A DNA stretch of 13,088 bases from contig DHJV01000004.1 in assembly GCA_002404515.1 (NCBI GenBank), positions 24,468-37,555 on the forward strand, in the 5' to 3' direction. Position numbers and translations under genes: made by a program. The notes under the pieces are model-generated. The model had not been told where the DNA came from. It searched no databases and saw nothing but the letters and a program-made list of their open reading frames with translations. Below, in pieces: positions 7,688-13,088 of this stretch. This DNA comes from Lachnospiraceae bacterium UBA4711. GTDB taxonomy: Bacteria > Bacillota > Clostridia > Lachnospirales > Lachnospiraceae. Positions within the stretch are counted from its first letter, which is position 1, and every line of letters starts with the position of its first letter.

Positions 7688-7961
7688 CGAAACATATTGT
7701 GAATTGTGTATATGTCCGTACCACATTCTGATAATATAAGATGTATTGAAACCAAGAAGTTCTAGATGTTCTGATTTACCTTCTATTACCGTGCGCAACC
7801 ACCGCCAATTCGCCATCCATGGCTCAATGGCGGTTTGTTTGAACATCGTGTTCAAACATTGCTATTCTACTTACAGAACATCAAGTACTTCTAAGTTTCA
7901 AACATATTTATATTATCAGAATGTGATACTTCCATATATATACAATTCACAATACATTTCG
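7688..7961. repeat. 274-bp imperfect palindrome with nested hairpins (MITE-like or structured leader)
   Basis: Arm 7688-7773 (starts CGAAA, ends GATGTTCTG) is the inverted copy of arm 7874-7961, about 80% identical over 86-88 bases; CACATTCTGATAATATAA is exactly shared. The 100 bases between the arms contain ACCGCCA/TGGCGGT (7801-7807 with 7828-7834), GCCATCCATGGC in its loop (7812-7823), and a perfect 9-bp hairpin GTTTGAACA-TCG-TGTTCAAAC (7837-7857). The whole could fold into one long stem with two internal hairpins. It fills most of the space between the 128-aa gene and the ABC-F gene and ends 15 bases before the chosen ABC-F start. No transposase or clear target-site duplication is visible. 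It could be a non-autonomous mobile element or a leader RNA. Confidence 0.75.
7916..7957 (-). CDS. Possible 13-codon leader ORF upstream of the ABC-F gene
   Basis: An ATG at 7957 opens a short frame coding MYCELYIYGSITF, ending with TGA at 7916. AGAGGAG lies about 11 bases before the ATG, longer spacing than ideal. It falls in the first arm of the palindrome as read toward the ABC-F gene. Genes for resistance-type ABC-F proteins are often controlled by a short translated leader, which is the only reason to list it. The ATG is not kept in the mirror arm. It may be chance. Confidence 0.2.
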   Translation of the reverse strand: MYCELYIYGSITF

Positions 7962-8037
7962 CAAGTTTCTCCTCTATTTTTTTTATTGGACCGTTCGTTT
8001 TGTCTTGATGCTAGATACAAAAGTCCAGCCAAATTAT

Positions 8038-8424
8038 TTATTTTTCTTGTTTTTTGTTTTGCTTGTCTGCCTTATTCACACCGAGCAATCCCTTGATGAT
8101 AAATCCGACACCGACGCCGATCGTGCCGAGGATCAGTGCCAGTTCGAGTCCAGTCATATACCGCATGGATACGTTCAGTGAAATGATAAGGCATACAAAA
8201 AATGCAATGCATAAGCCGATCAGTGAGAGTCCGGTCAGCATGTTCGGCTTCACAATAAATGCGATAAACGCAACGACGATCAGCACAATCAGAATGCCTC
8301 CGACATTCACACGCCCCATCCGGTAGAACAACGTGAAGCTGCTCACAACGACGTTCTGCAAGAAGATGATTACTCCGATGATTGTAAGTACAATTCCTAA
8401 CAAAAACTGCAATAATTCTTTCAT
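8038..8424 (-). CDS. Small four-TM membrane protein of unknown function (128 aa)
   Basis: I do not recognise the family. Four hydrophobic segments are clear, at about residues 5-23, 41-59, 62-82 and 92-112, followed by a short basic, probably cytoplasmic tail (NKADKQNKKQEK). A Gly-rich helix (GTIGVGVGF) is in the last segment. The start at 8424 follows GGGAGG by 5 bases; an overlapping ATG 4 bases earlier in another frame would be only 1 base from the ribosome site and encodes a non-hydrophobic shadow product. It has its own promoter at 8474-8502 and appears monocistronic, since the 274-bp palindromic element follows. No enzyme or transporter motif is seen. Small integral membrane proteins like this are common in clostridia and mostly uncharacterised. 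Confidence 0.8.
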   Translation of the reverse strand: MKELLQFLLGIVLTIIGVIIFLQNVVVSSFTLFYRMGRVNVGGILIVLIVVAFIAFIVKPNMLTGLSLIGLCIAFFVCLIISLNVSMRYMTGLELALILGTIGVGVGFIIKGLLGVNKADKQNKKQEK

Positions 8425-8473
8425 TCATTCCTCCCTGTTTTCCTCTTAGAAAATAATCACATACTTGGCTTTG

Positions 8474-8502
8474 ATTTTACCATACTTCGACAAAGCTGTA
8501 CA
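8474..8502 (-). promoter_or_regulatory. Candidate sigma-A promoter of the 128-aa membrane protein gene
   Basis: On the minus strand TGTACA (8497-8502, 4 of 6 to TTGACA) and TAAAAT (8474-8479, 5 of 6 to TATAAT) are separated by 17 bases, with an extended -10 TG-G just upstream of TAAAAT. Transcription would start about 45 bases before the ATG at 8424. It lies just after the preceding terminator. Confidence 0.55.
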
Positions 8503-8511
8503 CACAAAAAC

Positions 8512-8556
8512 GGACAGAGGGACGCTTCTTCTGTCCCGAAGAGTGTCACTCTGTCC
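8512..8556 (-). terminator. REP-like hairpin, likely terminator of the ldh operon
   Basis: GGACAGAG (8512-8519) pairs perfectly with CTCTGTCC (8549-8556). The stem continues inward as GAC/GTC and CTTC/GAAG around a loop containing TCTGTCCC. On the minus strand it is followed by GTTTTTG, giving a terminator about 39 bases after the stop of the 254-aa gene. The GGACAGAG...CTCTGTCC design looks like dispersed REP-type hairpins of clostridial intergenic regions; that likeness is from memory. Confidence 0.6.
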
Positions 8557-8594
8557 TAAATAGCTGCGTATTAAATTTTATATACCTATCCCCA

Positions 8595-9359
8595 TCAATG
8601 CAGGCGCACCGCTGCCGCTATCTTTCCGGCAATCCACACCACAGACGCCGCAATCAGAAAGATCAGGACAAACCCATTTACCTTTTCTTTCCAGCGCATC
8701 GCCACAATAATCGTATCTCCGATCACTGCGATTGCAATCGGAATTACATAAAACAGATTGACTGCATTTCCTATCATCACTTTGTACATCAAAACCGCGA
8801 ACACGGCAACAAGTGCAAGCGAAACAACCGCTTCTATCACATGAAAAAGTATAGCTTTATCAATTTCCGAATGATACACAACCGGAATTGCCATGGAAAA
8901 TAATATCAGATAGACCAGTGACATCCATAATAACACCCTGTCTTCTGCCTGTGCATTTACGCACGCTGTCTTGATAACCAACGCGGCAATCAGCATTCCG
9001 TAAGAAGCAAACTGAATTCCAGGAATCGTATATTCTGTATGTACCATGCCAGATACAAGAATGACTCCTGCGGTTATGGAAAGCATTCGATAATCAACGG
9101 AATTATAAACATTCATATCCATTGTAAATAACGATTTCAGGAACCATGCATTCCCCACTATCAATAAAACAAGAAATGCAGCAAGCGATAAGAACACTGC
9201 CAGATACACATATCCATTGAAACCATTTCCAAACAGCTTTACATTCTTGTCCTTTATAGATCGCACGATGCTCTGTACACGTTCCGCAAATAAAACAATG
9301 AAATATAACATAATCAACCAATTCATAGCAGCCGCCGGTATTCCAACACGTAATCCCAT
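8595..9359 (-). CDS. Eight-TM membrane protein cotranscribed with lactate dehydrogenase (254 aa)
   Basis: I do not recognise the family. About eight hydrophobic segments are visible, at roughly 8-27, 50-69, 90-106, 112-132, 142-162, 168-192, 202-221 and 228-247. Short basic loops (SIKDKNVK at 34-41, MRWKEK at 221-226) are likely cytoplasmic. Polar residues in or next to membrane segments, such as Glu26-Arg27, His107-Thr-Glu-Tyr110 and Asp215, could matter for function. The start at 9359 follows GGAGG by 7 bases, and the gene begins 14 bases after the ldh stop, so it is very probably the second gene of the ldh transcript. A transport or sensor role linked to lactate or redox would be a guess. 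The terminator at 8512-8556 follows. Confidence 0.82.
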   Translation of the reverse strand: MGLRVGIPAAAMNWLIMLYFIVLFAERVQSIVRSIKDKNVKLFGNGFNGYVYLAVFLSLAAFLVLLIVGNAWFLKSLFTMDMNVYNSVDYRMLSITAGVILVSGMVHTEYTIPGIQFASYGMLIAALVIKTACVNAQAEDRVLLWMSLVYLILFSMAIPVVYHSEIDKAILFHVIEAVVSLALVAVFAVLMYKVMIGNAVNLFYVIPIAIAVIGDTIIVAMRWKEKVNGFVLIFLIAASVVWIAGKIAAAVRLH

Positions 9360-9373
9360 GCCATTCCCTCCTT

Positions 9374-10330
9374 CTACATCTCCAGCGATGCAAGAATCTC
9401 TTTTAAGGCATCTGCAGATTCTTTTAATTTCAACGCCTCTTCTCCACTTAACTTGATCGGAATATCTGTCTCTACGCCATCCGCACCAACAATTGCAGGC
9501 ATACTCAGAACCACATCCTCGATACCGTACGCACCATGTATCATGTGCGAAACTGGCAGAATAGATTTCTCATCCCGCATGATCACCTCGCAGATTCTCC
9601 TTACAGACATTGCAATTCCATAATACGTCGCATGCTTCCGGTTAATAATTTCATATGCACTGTTCTTCACAGCATCTGCGATTTCCCGCGTATTTTCCTT
9701 ATGCTGGTAATGTCCACGCATCTCGCACATCTCGCTTAACTCCACACCGGAGACATTCGCAGACGACCATGCAACTACTTCGCTGTCACCATGTTCACCC
9801 ACAATAAATGCATGCACACTCCGGCTGTCCACCGACAAATGTTCACCCAATTTGTATTTAAGTCTGGCACTGTCTAACACTGTGCCGGAACCGATCACCC
9901 TCTGCTCCGGAAGTCCTGATAATTTGATTGCCACCTGCGTCAGAATATCTACCGGATTTGCTACCACAAGCAGAATTCCATTGAAATTCCGCTTTGCAAT
10001 TTCCGGGATAATAGACTTGAATATCGCAACATTTTTGTTCACAAGATCCAGTCTTGTTTCCCCCGGTTTCTGCCCGGCTCCCGCGGAGATAATCACGATT
10101 GCCGCATCTGCAACATCGTCATAATCTCCCGCATAAATCCGCATCGGTGAAGCAAATGGGATTCCATGGCTGATATCCATTGCCTCCCCCTCAGCTTTCT
10201 TCCTATCTGCATCAATCAATGCAATCTCTGTAAATAAACCACTCTGCATCAAAGCAAAGACAGATGCAGATCCCACAAATCCACAGCCGATCATAACCGC
10301 TTTTTTTGCATTCACTTTATTATTTTCCAT
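9374..10330 (-). CDS. ldh: L-lactate dehydrogenase
   Basis: NAD-dependent L-lactate dehydrogenase, 318 aa, reducing pyruvate to L-lactate and regenerating NAD+ in the cytoplasm during fermentation. The Rossmann loop is GCGFVG (15-20), with Asp40 at the end of the second strand for the NAD ribose. The active-site loop AGAGQKPGETRLDL (83-96) has Gln87, the residue that selects pyruvate over oxaloacetate (malate dehydrogenases have Arg there), and Arg93. VANPVD (123-128), Asp153 and Arg156 in GTVLDSARLK, and the proton-transfer His180 in GEHGDSE (178-184) complete the catalytic set. Length is normal. The start at 10330 follows AAGGAGG by 8 bases. A strong promoter with a palindromic operator lies upstream, and an 8-TM protein gene follows after 14 bases. 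A 2-hydroxyacid dehydrogenase of related specificity is possible but less likely. Confidence 0.95.
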   Translation of the reverse strand: MENNKVNAKKAVMIGCGFVGSASVFALMQSGLFTEIALIDADRKKAEGEAMDISHGIPFASPMRIYAGDYDDVADAAIVIISAGAGQKPGETRLDLVNKNVAIFKSIIPEIAKRNFNGILLVVANPVDILTQVAIKLSGLPEQRVIGSGTVLDSARLKYKLGEHLSVDSRSVHAFIVGEHGDSEVVAWSSANVSGVELSEMCEMRGHYQHKENTREIADAVKNSAYEIINRKHATYYGIAMSVRRICEVIMRDEKSILPVSHMIHGAYGIEDVVLSMPAIVGADGVETDIPIKLSGEEALKLKESADALKEILASLEM

Positions 10331-10363
10331 AATTGTTTCCTCCTTTGTCGTATTTGTTTTAAC

Positions 10364-10382
10364 AATAGTAATTATTACTATT
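10364..10382. promoter_or_regulatory. 19-bp perfect palindrome at the ldh transcription start (candidate operator)
   Basis: AATAGTAATTATTACTATT is a perfect inverted repeat around one central base. It begins 2 bases downstream of the -10 hexamer and so covers the expected start of transcription, a classic place for a repressor. A second short palindrome, TTGTTTTAACAA (10354-10365), abuts it. The spacing resembles MarR- or GntR-type operators, but the regulator is not in the window. Confidence 0.55.
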
Positions 10383-10384
10383 TT

Positions 10385-10412
10385 AGTATAACATGCTTCC
10401 AGCTTTTGTCAA
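10385..10412 (-). promoter_or_regulatory. Strong sigma-A promoter of the ldh operon
   Basis: On the minus strand a perfect TTGACA (10407-10412) and TATACT (10385-10390) are 16 bases apart, with an extended -10 TG-T directly before TATACT. The leader would be about 45-50 bases long, ending in AAGGAGG. The near-consensus elements imply high basal activity restrained by the palindrome at 10364-10382. Confidence 0.75.
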
Positions 10413-10426
10413 TTTGTATTTATAAA

Positions 10427-10459
10427 AGAACATGCAGATTGCTACCATGTGCATGTTTT
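10427..10459. other. Hairpin between the surface-protein terminator and the ldh promoter
   Basis: AACATGCA (10429-10436) and TGCATGTT (10450-10457) form an 8-bp stem, extended by a G-T and an A-T pair, around a 13-base loop. On the minus strand it is followed by CTTTTATA, a weak T run. It may be a secondary terminator insulating ldh from upstream transcription, or a protein site upstream of the -35. No coding sequence lies between 10413 and 10560. Confidence 0.4.
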
Positions 10460-10492
10460 ATTTCTGCTATATTGGCAATTAAAATAAAACCA

Positions 10493-10520
10493 AAAAGCGC
10501 CGTATTGCTACGACGCTTTT
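10493..10520 (-). terminator. Strong intrinsic terminator of the surface-protein operon
   Basis: On the minus strand AAAAGCGTCGTA and TACGGCGCTTTT form a 12-bp stem with a single U-G wobble and a GCAA (GNRA) tetraloop, followed by TTTTGGTTTTATTTT (the first T's partly in the stem). It lies about 40 bases after the stop of the 710-aa gene. The design is textbook. Confidence 0.85.
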
Positions 10521-10560
10521 GTCTTGCCCGGAAGATATGGAGCAACGGAGCACTATTCAA

Positions 10561-12693
10561 TTATCTGTTGTACTTTTTCTTTCTGTTGACAACCGTTGTG
10601 CCAATGGCTGCGCCGCCGCTGACAAAGAGCAGGGCAATCCACAAAGCAGGGTTGCCAGTATCGCCGGTCTGCGGAAATTTGGAATCGGCTTTCAGCTTCG
10701 CCGTTATGGTGTCGGCTTTATTAATTTCCTTCGTACCATCCTTGTTGCTGAAATACTTACCACAGCCTTCGCAGTACCAATACTCGATGTTGCCCTCGGC
10801 GCTCTTGGTCGCCGCCTTTGCCAGAAATTGCTTTAAGTCAGTGTGGTTCTTCGGATCAAGCTCACCGTATTCAGCACCACAGACCTCGCACTTTGCTTTG
10901 TTCTTGCAGGTTGCTTTACCGCCGGTGTGGTCGTTTAAGATCGTAACGCTCTTTTCCGCTTCGATTACAAAGCCGTCCGCTGTTTCCGCATGAACCGTTA
11001 CCTTAAAGCTGTTTCCTTCGGCAGGATAGCCAGAAGAGACGAGTTTAACTGTATATTTTCCATTTTCAAGCGTTGCTGTAAGGTTGCCGCCGATCTTTTC
11101 AAACTCATATCCAGTGGTAATGAGTTTGCATCCCTCTGGGAGTGTAAAGCCGAAGGTATAATCCTGCGTCCGGCAGACCTTATCAGGAGCGTTGAGCGTC
11201 AGTGCCGGGATAGGTTTTTTCTCTGTTTCAAAATCGCAATTGCTGCACTTCTGCCAATACTCGCCGTTTTCGCTCTGCCATGTAAATGCATGTCCCTTTG
11301 CAGATATCGTCCCCTTGCAGATAGAGCAAACTGCCGAATCGGTGCAGGTCGGCTGCGCCGTGCTGCCGGCATGATTGCACTCCGACCATTTTGCCGTTAC
11401 TCTTATACTTTCGTTGACAGGAACTGAAAAGTCAAACGCATTTTCGCCCACATACCAGCCTTCAAAAATGCAACCGGCTTTCGCGGGGTCATCCGGTCTG
11501 ACAACAAGTACATTCAATACCTTCTGTTCCGCAACAGGGGTTCCGCCGCAGGAATCGAAAGATACAGTAAATATATCAAACGATAACGGAGATGCACCGC
11601 AATTTTCGATCGTGCCGCCGCTAATGGAAACGATTGCCTCGTCTTTTTCACCGTACACAGCATTGCCGGAGCCACCCTCATCCACGGTACAATTCTTAAT
11701 GGTGCCGCCGGTCATGGTGAAGCTGCCGGCTTCGCGTATGTTCACCGCACCGCCCCAGTTGCCGGCAGAACAATTTTCAATCGTTCCGCCGTTCATTACA
11801 AAGGAAGCATTCCCCTTGATAAAGATCACACCGGCATCGTCATCGGCTCTGCAGCCACTGATGGTACCGCTATTCATAATAAAGGTGCATCCCTTACCGA
11901 TATCCACCGCGCCTCCGTCATCGCCGGCTTTACAATTCGTAATCGTTCCACCGTTCATCACAAATTTTCCGTAGACTCCCTCGGAATTCCCGGATGAGAT
12001 ATCCACAGCACCGCCGTCACCATCAGCATCCGTGCAATTCATGATGTTGCCGCTCTCCAGGGTCAGTGTGCCTCCCTGGACATTAAATCCGCAGTTTTTG
12101 TTCTGCCCGTCGATCCTGCCGCCAGTGCCACTGTCCTTCACAGTCAGTTTTCCACTGCTGAGCACCCGAATGATATCCACGTCTGTCAAACCACAGCTCA
12201 GAGTATATCCGTTTAGATCAAGAGTCACAGTGCGCTCTACATCGAGTTCCTCAGTGACCTCAATATTTCCACCTAACTTGATTTCTGCACAGTTCACATT
12301 TTCAAGTGCCGACTTCAATTCCGTTTCGTTGATGGCAACACCGGCATTCTGAACGGCAATGCCATTTTCTCCTTCACCGTTCATCTGTGCAGGAGCCGCT
12401 TCGGATTTTACCGCCAGCGCTTCGTCCTTCTGTTCCTCTTGGGTTTTCTCTTCTTCCGGCTTTGGCACTGTACCCTCAGCTGTCGCTTCGTTGTGCTTCC
12501 CACAGTTTTCCGCCAAAGCACCTTCTGCACCGCAGGCAGGACAATCAGCGTTCATTGCTTCTGCCGTGCAGGCCGTTTCGCAGGTGCATACAAGTGGTTT
12601 CCCTTCCGTGTTGTCCTCAGCAAACGCCGTTGTTGGCATAAGGCAGAGCACCATGCACAGAGCGAGCAGGATACTGAATAATCGTTTCCTCAT
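10561..12693 (-). CDS. Cell-wall-anchored surface protein with beta-helix repeats
   Basis: A secreted protein of 710 aa. The signal peptide (basic RKR, hydrophobic 5-20, cleavage after AFA at about 25) is followed by a Cys-rich stretch (36-64, CTC, CPAC) and an acidic linker rich in Glu, Lys and Ala. Residues about 207-366 hold five or six repeats of about 27 residues, each like MNGGTIxNCxAxDxGGAV, typical of right-handed beta-helix (pectate-lyase-like) folds. A List-Bact/Flg_new module follows (375-436, ending FEGWYV...VTAKW), then Cys-pair modules (450-459, 483-486, 596-605, 641-644). The C-terminus has FPQTG (673-677), a hydrophobic segment and RKKKYNR: a sortase signal with Phe in place of Leu. 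GGAGGT precedes the ATG. It looks like a gut surface protein for adhesion or glycan contact; no catalytic residues can be named. It is visibly richer in G+C than its neighbours. Confidence 0.88.
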   Translation of the reverse strand: MRKRLFSILLALCMVLCLMPTTAFAEDNTEGKPLVCTCETACTAEAMNADCPACGAEGALAENCGKHNEATAEGTVPKPEEEKTQEEQKDEALAVKSEAAPAQMNGEGENGIAVQNAGVAINETELKSALENVNCAEIKLGGNIEVTEELDVERTVTLDLNGYTLSCGLTDVDIIRVLSSGKLTVKDSGTGGRIDGQNKNCGFNVQGGTLTLESGNIMNCTDADGDGGAVDISSGNSEGVYGKFVMNGGTITNCKAGDDGGAVDIGKGCTFIMNSGTISGCRADDDAGVIFIKGNASFVMNGGTIENCSAGNWGGAVNIREAGSFTMTGGTIKNCTVDEGGSGNAVYGEKDEAIVSISGGTIENCGASPLSFDIFTVSFDSCGGTPVAEQKVLNVLVVRPDDPAKAGCIFEGWYVGENAFDFSVPVNESIRVTAKWSECNHAGSTAQPTCTDSAVCSICKGTISAKGHAFTWQSENGEYWQKCSNCDFETEKKPIPALTLNAPDKVCRTQDYTFGFTLPEGCKLITTGYEFEKIGGNLTATLENGKYTVKLVSSGYPAEGNSFKVTVHAETADGFVIEAEKSVTILNDHTGGKATCKNKAKCEVCGAEYGELDPKNHTDLKQFLAKAATKSAEGNIEYWYCEGCGKYFSNKDGTKEINKADTITAKLKADSKFPQTGDTGNPALWIALLFVSGGAAIGTTVVNRKKKYNR

Positions 12694-12800
12694 TTTGTTA
12701 CCTCCGTTTCGCTGCCTTTCGACAGCTTAAAGTCATATTTCATTTCCAGCATTGCAAACAGCTTATACATAACCTCTGTGGCAATTGCCTTGATATCCAT
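12690..12800 (-). CDS. Possible 36-aa small ORF overlapping the surface-protein start
   Basis: Starting at the ATG at 12800, the frame MDIKAIATEVMYKLF... runs 36 codons and ends with a TGA that overlaps the ATG of the 710-aa gene as ATGA. That arrangement is typical of translational coupling. AGGA lies 4 bases before its ATG, a weak but usable ribosome site. It begins 10 bases after the stop of the preceding wall-protein gene. The predicted peptide is amphipathic (KLFAMLEMKYDFKL) and without cysteines. It could be a coupling leader or the remains of a longer gene, since the frame stays open upstream into the neighbour. I know no match. Confidence 0.3.
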   Translation of the reverse strand: MDIKAIATEVMYKLFAMLEMKYDFKLSKGSETEVTK

Positions 12801-12810
12801 TGATTCCTGA

Positions 12811-13088
12811 TTAACGATGCTTCTTTTTGCCTGCCACTGCTGCAACTGTCATTCCAGCAGCGGAAAACATCAGAATCAGTATCATTCCCAATGGTGCTTC
12901 GTCTCCGGTCTTTACGTTCTTTGCAGTTTTTCCGTCTGCTGTTGTTGTTCCTGTGCTATCCGTAACGGCTGTCGTACCATTTGCACCTGTGGTGGTTGCA
13001 TCCGAGGTAGAACCGCTTTCCGTTGTAGTTGTAGCTGCATCCGATGCAGTAACCACTACCTTTATAGCAGGAGATGCCAGATAATTTC
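12811..13088 (-). CDS. C-terminal end of a sortase-anchored surface protein (partial)
   Basis: The frame is open to the right edge of the window, so only the last 92 residues are seen and the start lies outside. They comprise a short strand-like piece (NYLASPAIKVVV), a Thr/Ser/Ala/Gly/Asp-rich wall-spanning linker with many TTT and TGT runs, then NVKTGD, a hydrophobic segment (LGMILILMFSAAGMTVAAVAG) and a basic tail KKKHR. The last three parts are a Gram-positive cell-wall sorting signal of the variant kind (VKTGD in place of LPXTG). It is followed by the 36-aa ORF and the 710-aa wall protein, with no terminator visible between, so these surface proteins are probably one transcript. A GTG at 13056 is an internal Val codon, not the start. 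Confidence 0.8.
   Translation of the reverse strand, partial: NYLASPAIKVVVTASDAATTTTESGSTSDATTTGANGTTAVTDSTGTTTADGKTAKNVKTGDEAPLGMILILMFSAAGMTVAAVAGKKKHR

Noticed and set aside
7674..7724. 17-residue N-terminal extension of the ABC-F protein from GTG at 7724
   Set aside because: ABC-F proteins normally begin directly with the first strand, and the extension would be encoded by the inverted-repeat arm.
7993..8032. GGAC...GTCC stem with TTTTGT/ACAAAA after the 128-aa gene as its terminator
   Set aside because: The pairing needs a one-sided 6-base bulge and is followed by an A run, not a T run, on the transcribed strand.
7746..8096. Plus-strand frame of about 116 codons through the palindrome
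   Set aside because: It runs through the inverted repeat and into the opposite strand of the 128-aa gene; no ribosome site and no plausible product.
8072..8428. Alternative minus-strand frame starting at the ATG at 8428
   Set aside because: Its ATG is only one base after GGGAGG, and the product is a hydrophilic out-of-frame shadow of the four-TM protein.
10354..10365. TTGTTTTAACAA as a Rex (NADH-sensing) operator
   Set aside because: The Rex consensus as I know it spans about 18 bases with a wider gap between half-sites; this 12-base palindrome has only a 2-base gap, so the assignment is not supported.
10406..10993. Plus-strand open frame of about 195 codons at the surface-protein 3' end
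   Set aside because: It overlaps the terminator and the sorting signal of the 710-aa gene; the peptide is compositionally odd and has no domain.

Overview
The window looks like chromosome of a gut Firmicute, most likely a Lachnospiraceae-type clostridium (Roseburia/Agathobacter/Coprococcus-like). The basis is moderate A+T, strong AGGAGG ribosome sites, a lipoprotein-anchored sugar-binding protein, and cell-wall proteins ending in TGD-type sorting signals with List-Bact (Flg_new) modules. The genus is inference only. Every gene I can support lies on the minus strand, so the window is transcribed from high to low coordinates.

Region by region, in transcription order. (a) 13088-10493: the C-terminal end of a sortase-anchored surface protein cut by the window edge, a possible 36-aa ORF, and a 710-aa wall-anchored beta-helix protein, closed by a strong terminator at 10493-10520. 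(b) 10412-8512: a strong promoter with a 19-bp palindromic operator, then L-lactate dehydrogenase, then an unrecognised 8-TM protein, closed by a REP-like terminator. (c) 8502-8038: a promoter and a 128-aa four-TM protein. (d) 7961-5106: a 274-bp imperfect palindrome ending 15 bases before an ABC-F ATPase, followed by a 317-aa membrane protein of unknown function. (e) 4938-173: a complete galactose/glucose ABC importer operon, mglB-mglA-mglC, with an intercistronic hairpin and a terminator. Degenerate 60-bp tandem repeats fill the left edge (1-123).

The main discovery candidate is in the mgl operon. MglB appears to be a natural circular permutant of the classical galactose-binding protein. 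The roughly 100-residue segment that begins E. coli MglB, with the ligand residues Asp14 and Phe16, is absent from the N-terminus and sits at the C-terminus (residues about 343-421) after a linker. Nearly all sugar-contacting residues are kept, so it should still bind hexose. In the same operon, the permease MglC carries about 208 extra residues of charged, probably coiled-coil cytoplasmic sequence not present in E. coli MglC. MglA looks ordinary except for a Glu-to-Asp change in its second Walker B. Together they suggest a remodelled Mgl importer.

The mgl operon would bring in galactose or glucose, and the lactate dehydrogenase would reoxidise NADH by reducing pyruvate. This fits a sugar-fermenting anaerobe, but nothing in the sequence ties the two units to shared control. 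Comparisons with E. coli proteins are from memory; no search or structure prediction was run.
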